Shown: positions 5,808 to 5,826 of the stretch, in pieces
How positions within the stretch are numbered: position 1 is the first letter of the stretch
How the letters are laid out: each line of letters starts with the position of its first letter
DNA from: Puniceicoccales bacterium
GTDB lineage: Bacteria > Verrucomicrobiota > Verrucomicrobiia > Opitutales > LL51
Length of the DNA stretch: 5,826 nt
Assembly: GCA_031278845.1 (NCBI GenBank)
Contig: JAITJQ010000009.1
Coordinates: 1-5,826, forward strand
Reading direction: 5' to 3'
The notes under the pieces: model-generated
Told to the model about the DNA's origin: nothing
The model's database searches: none
What the model saw: the letters and a program-made list of their open reading frames with translations, nothing else
Translations under genes and position numbers: made by a program

Positions 5808-5826
5808 CCGGCGCGTTCCGCGCCGG
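5808..5826. repeat. GC-rich perfect hairpin 3 at right window edge
   Basis: An 8-bp perfect stem: CCGGCGCG (5808-5815), loop TTC, CGCGCCGG (5819-5826). The right arm ends exactly at the last base of the window. A weaker 4-bp hairpin (TCGG/CCGA, 5795-5805) sits between hairpins 2 and 3. Confidence 0.8.

Noticed and set aside
5738..5826. CRISPR array
   Set aside because: The hairpin units differ in sequence and spacing, and there are no repeated direct units or spacers of regular length.

Overview
The window is an AT-leaning bacterial segment with four intact protein genes that can be read with confidence or fair confidence (thrS, two paralogous secreted proteins, dgkA plus a zinc-ribbon coiled-coil gene makes five), one thrS pseudogene fragment, and GC-rich hairpin DNA at both extreme ends. 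The GC-rich ends contrast sharply with the AT-rich body, and the terminal hairpins begin at base 1 and finish at base 5826. This suggests an assembly fragment that broke at dispersed GC-rich repeats. The organism cannot be named from this sequence. A eukaryote-like Myb domain on a secreted protein, a possible OTU-type protease domain and the relic duplication fit a host-associated or intracellular bacterium. A PVC-group bacterium (Verrucomicrobiota or Chlamydiota) is a reasonable guess and no more than that.

Layout: the minus strand carries, in transcriptional order, gene B (4331-3267), a dead copy of the thrS 5' end (about 3265-2922), gene A (2820-2074) and intact thrS (1958-141). Gene A and gene B are paralogs, and each is followed by a thrS 5' end. 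The simplest history is a tandem duplication of a unit made of an exported-protein gene plus the first 300-odd bases of thrS and its leader. One thrS end stayed attached to the working gene. The other decayed: its ATG became ATA, its -35-like TTGACA changed, and it suffered a 2-base deletion. The plus strand carries dgkA (4634-4987) and, 6 bases later, a zinc-ribbon coiled-coil gene (4994-5713), probably as an operon. A 302-base AT-rich intergenic region separates the two divergent sets.

The most interesting object is gene B. It encodes a predicted Sec signal peptide, then two back-to-back Myb/SANT repeats very like eukaryotic R2R3 Myb, then a domain that looks like an OTU-family cysteine protease with a plausible Cys197/His295 pair. 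Gene A keeps the signal peptide and the protease-like fold but lacks the Myb repeats, and it has Asp and Asn where gene B has the candidate Cys and His. The pair may be an active host-directed effector (possible nucleomodulin or deubiquitinase) and a catalytically dead sibling. The motif patterns are visible in the sequence; the effector role is inference.

ThrRS and DgkA are ordinary housekeeping functions (threonine tRNA charging; lipid kinase). ThrRS is unusual in lacking the N-terminal TGS domain.
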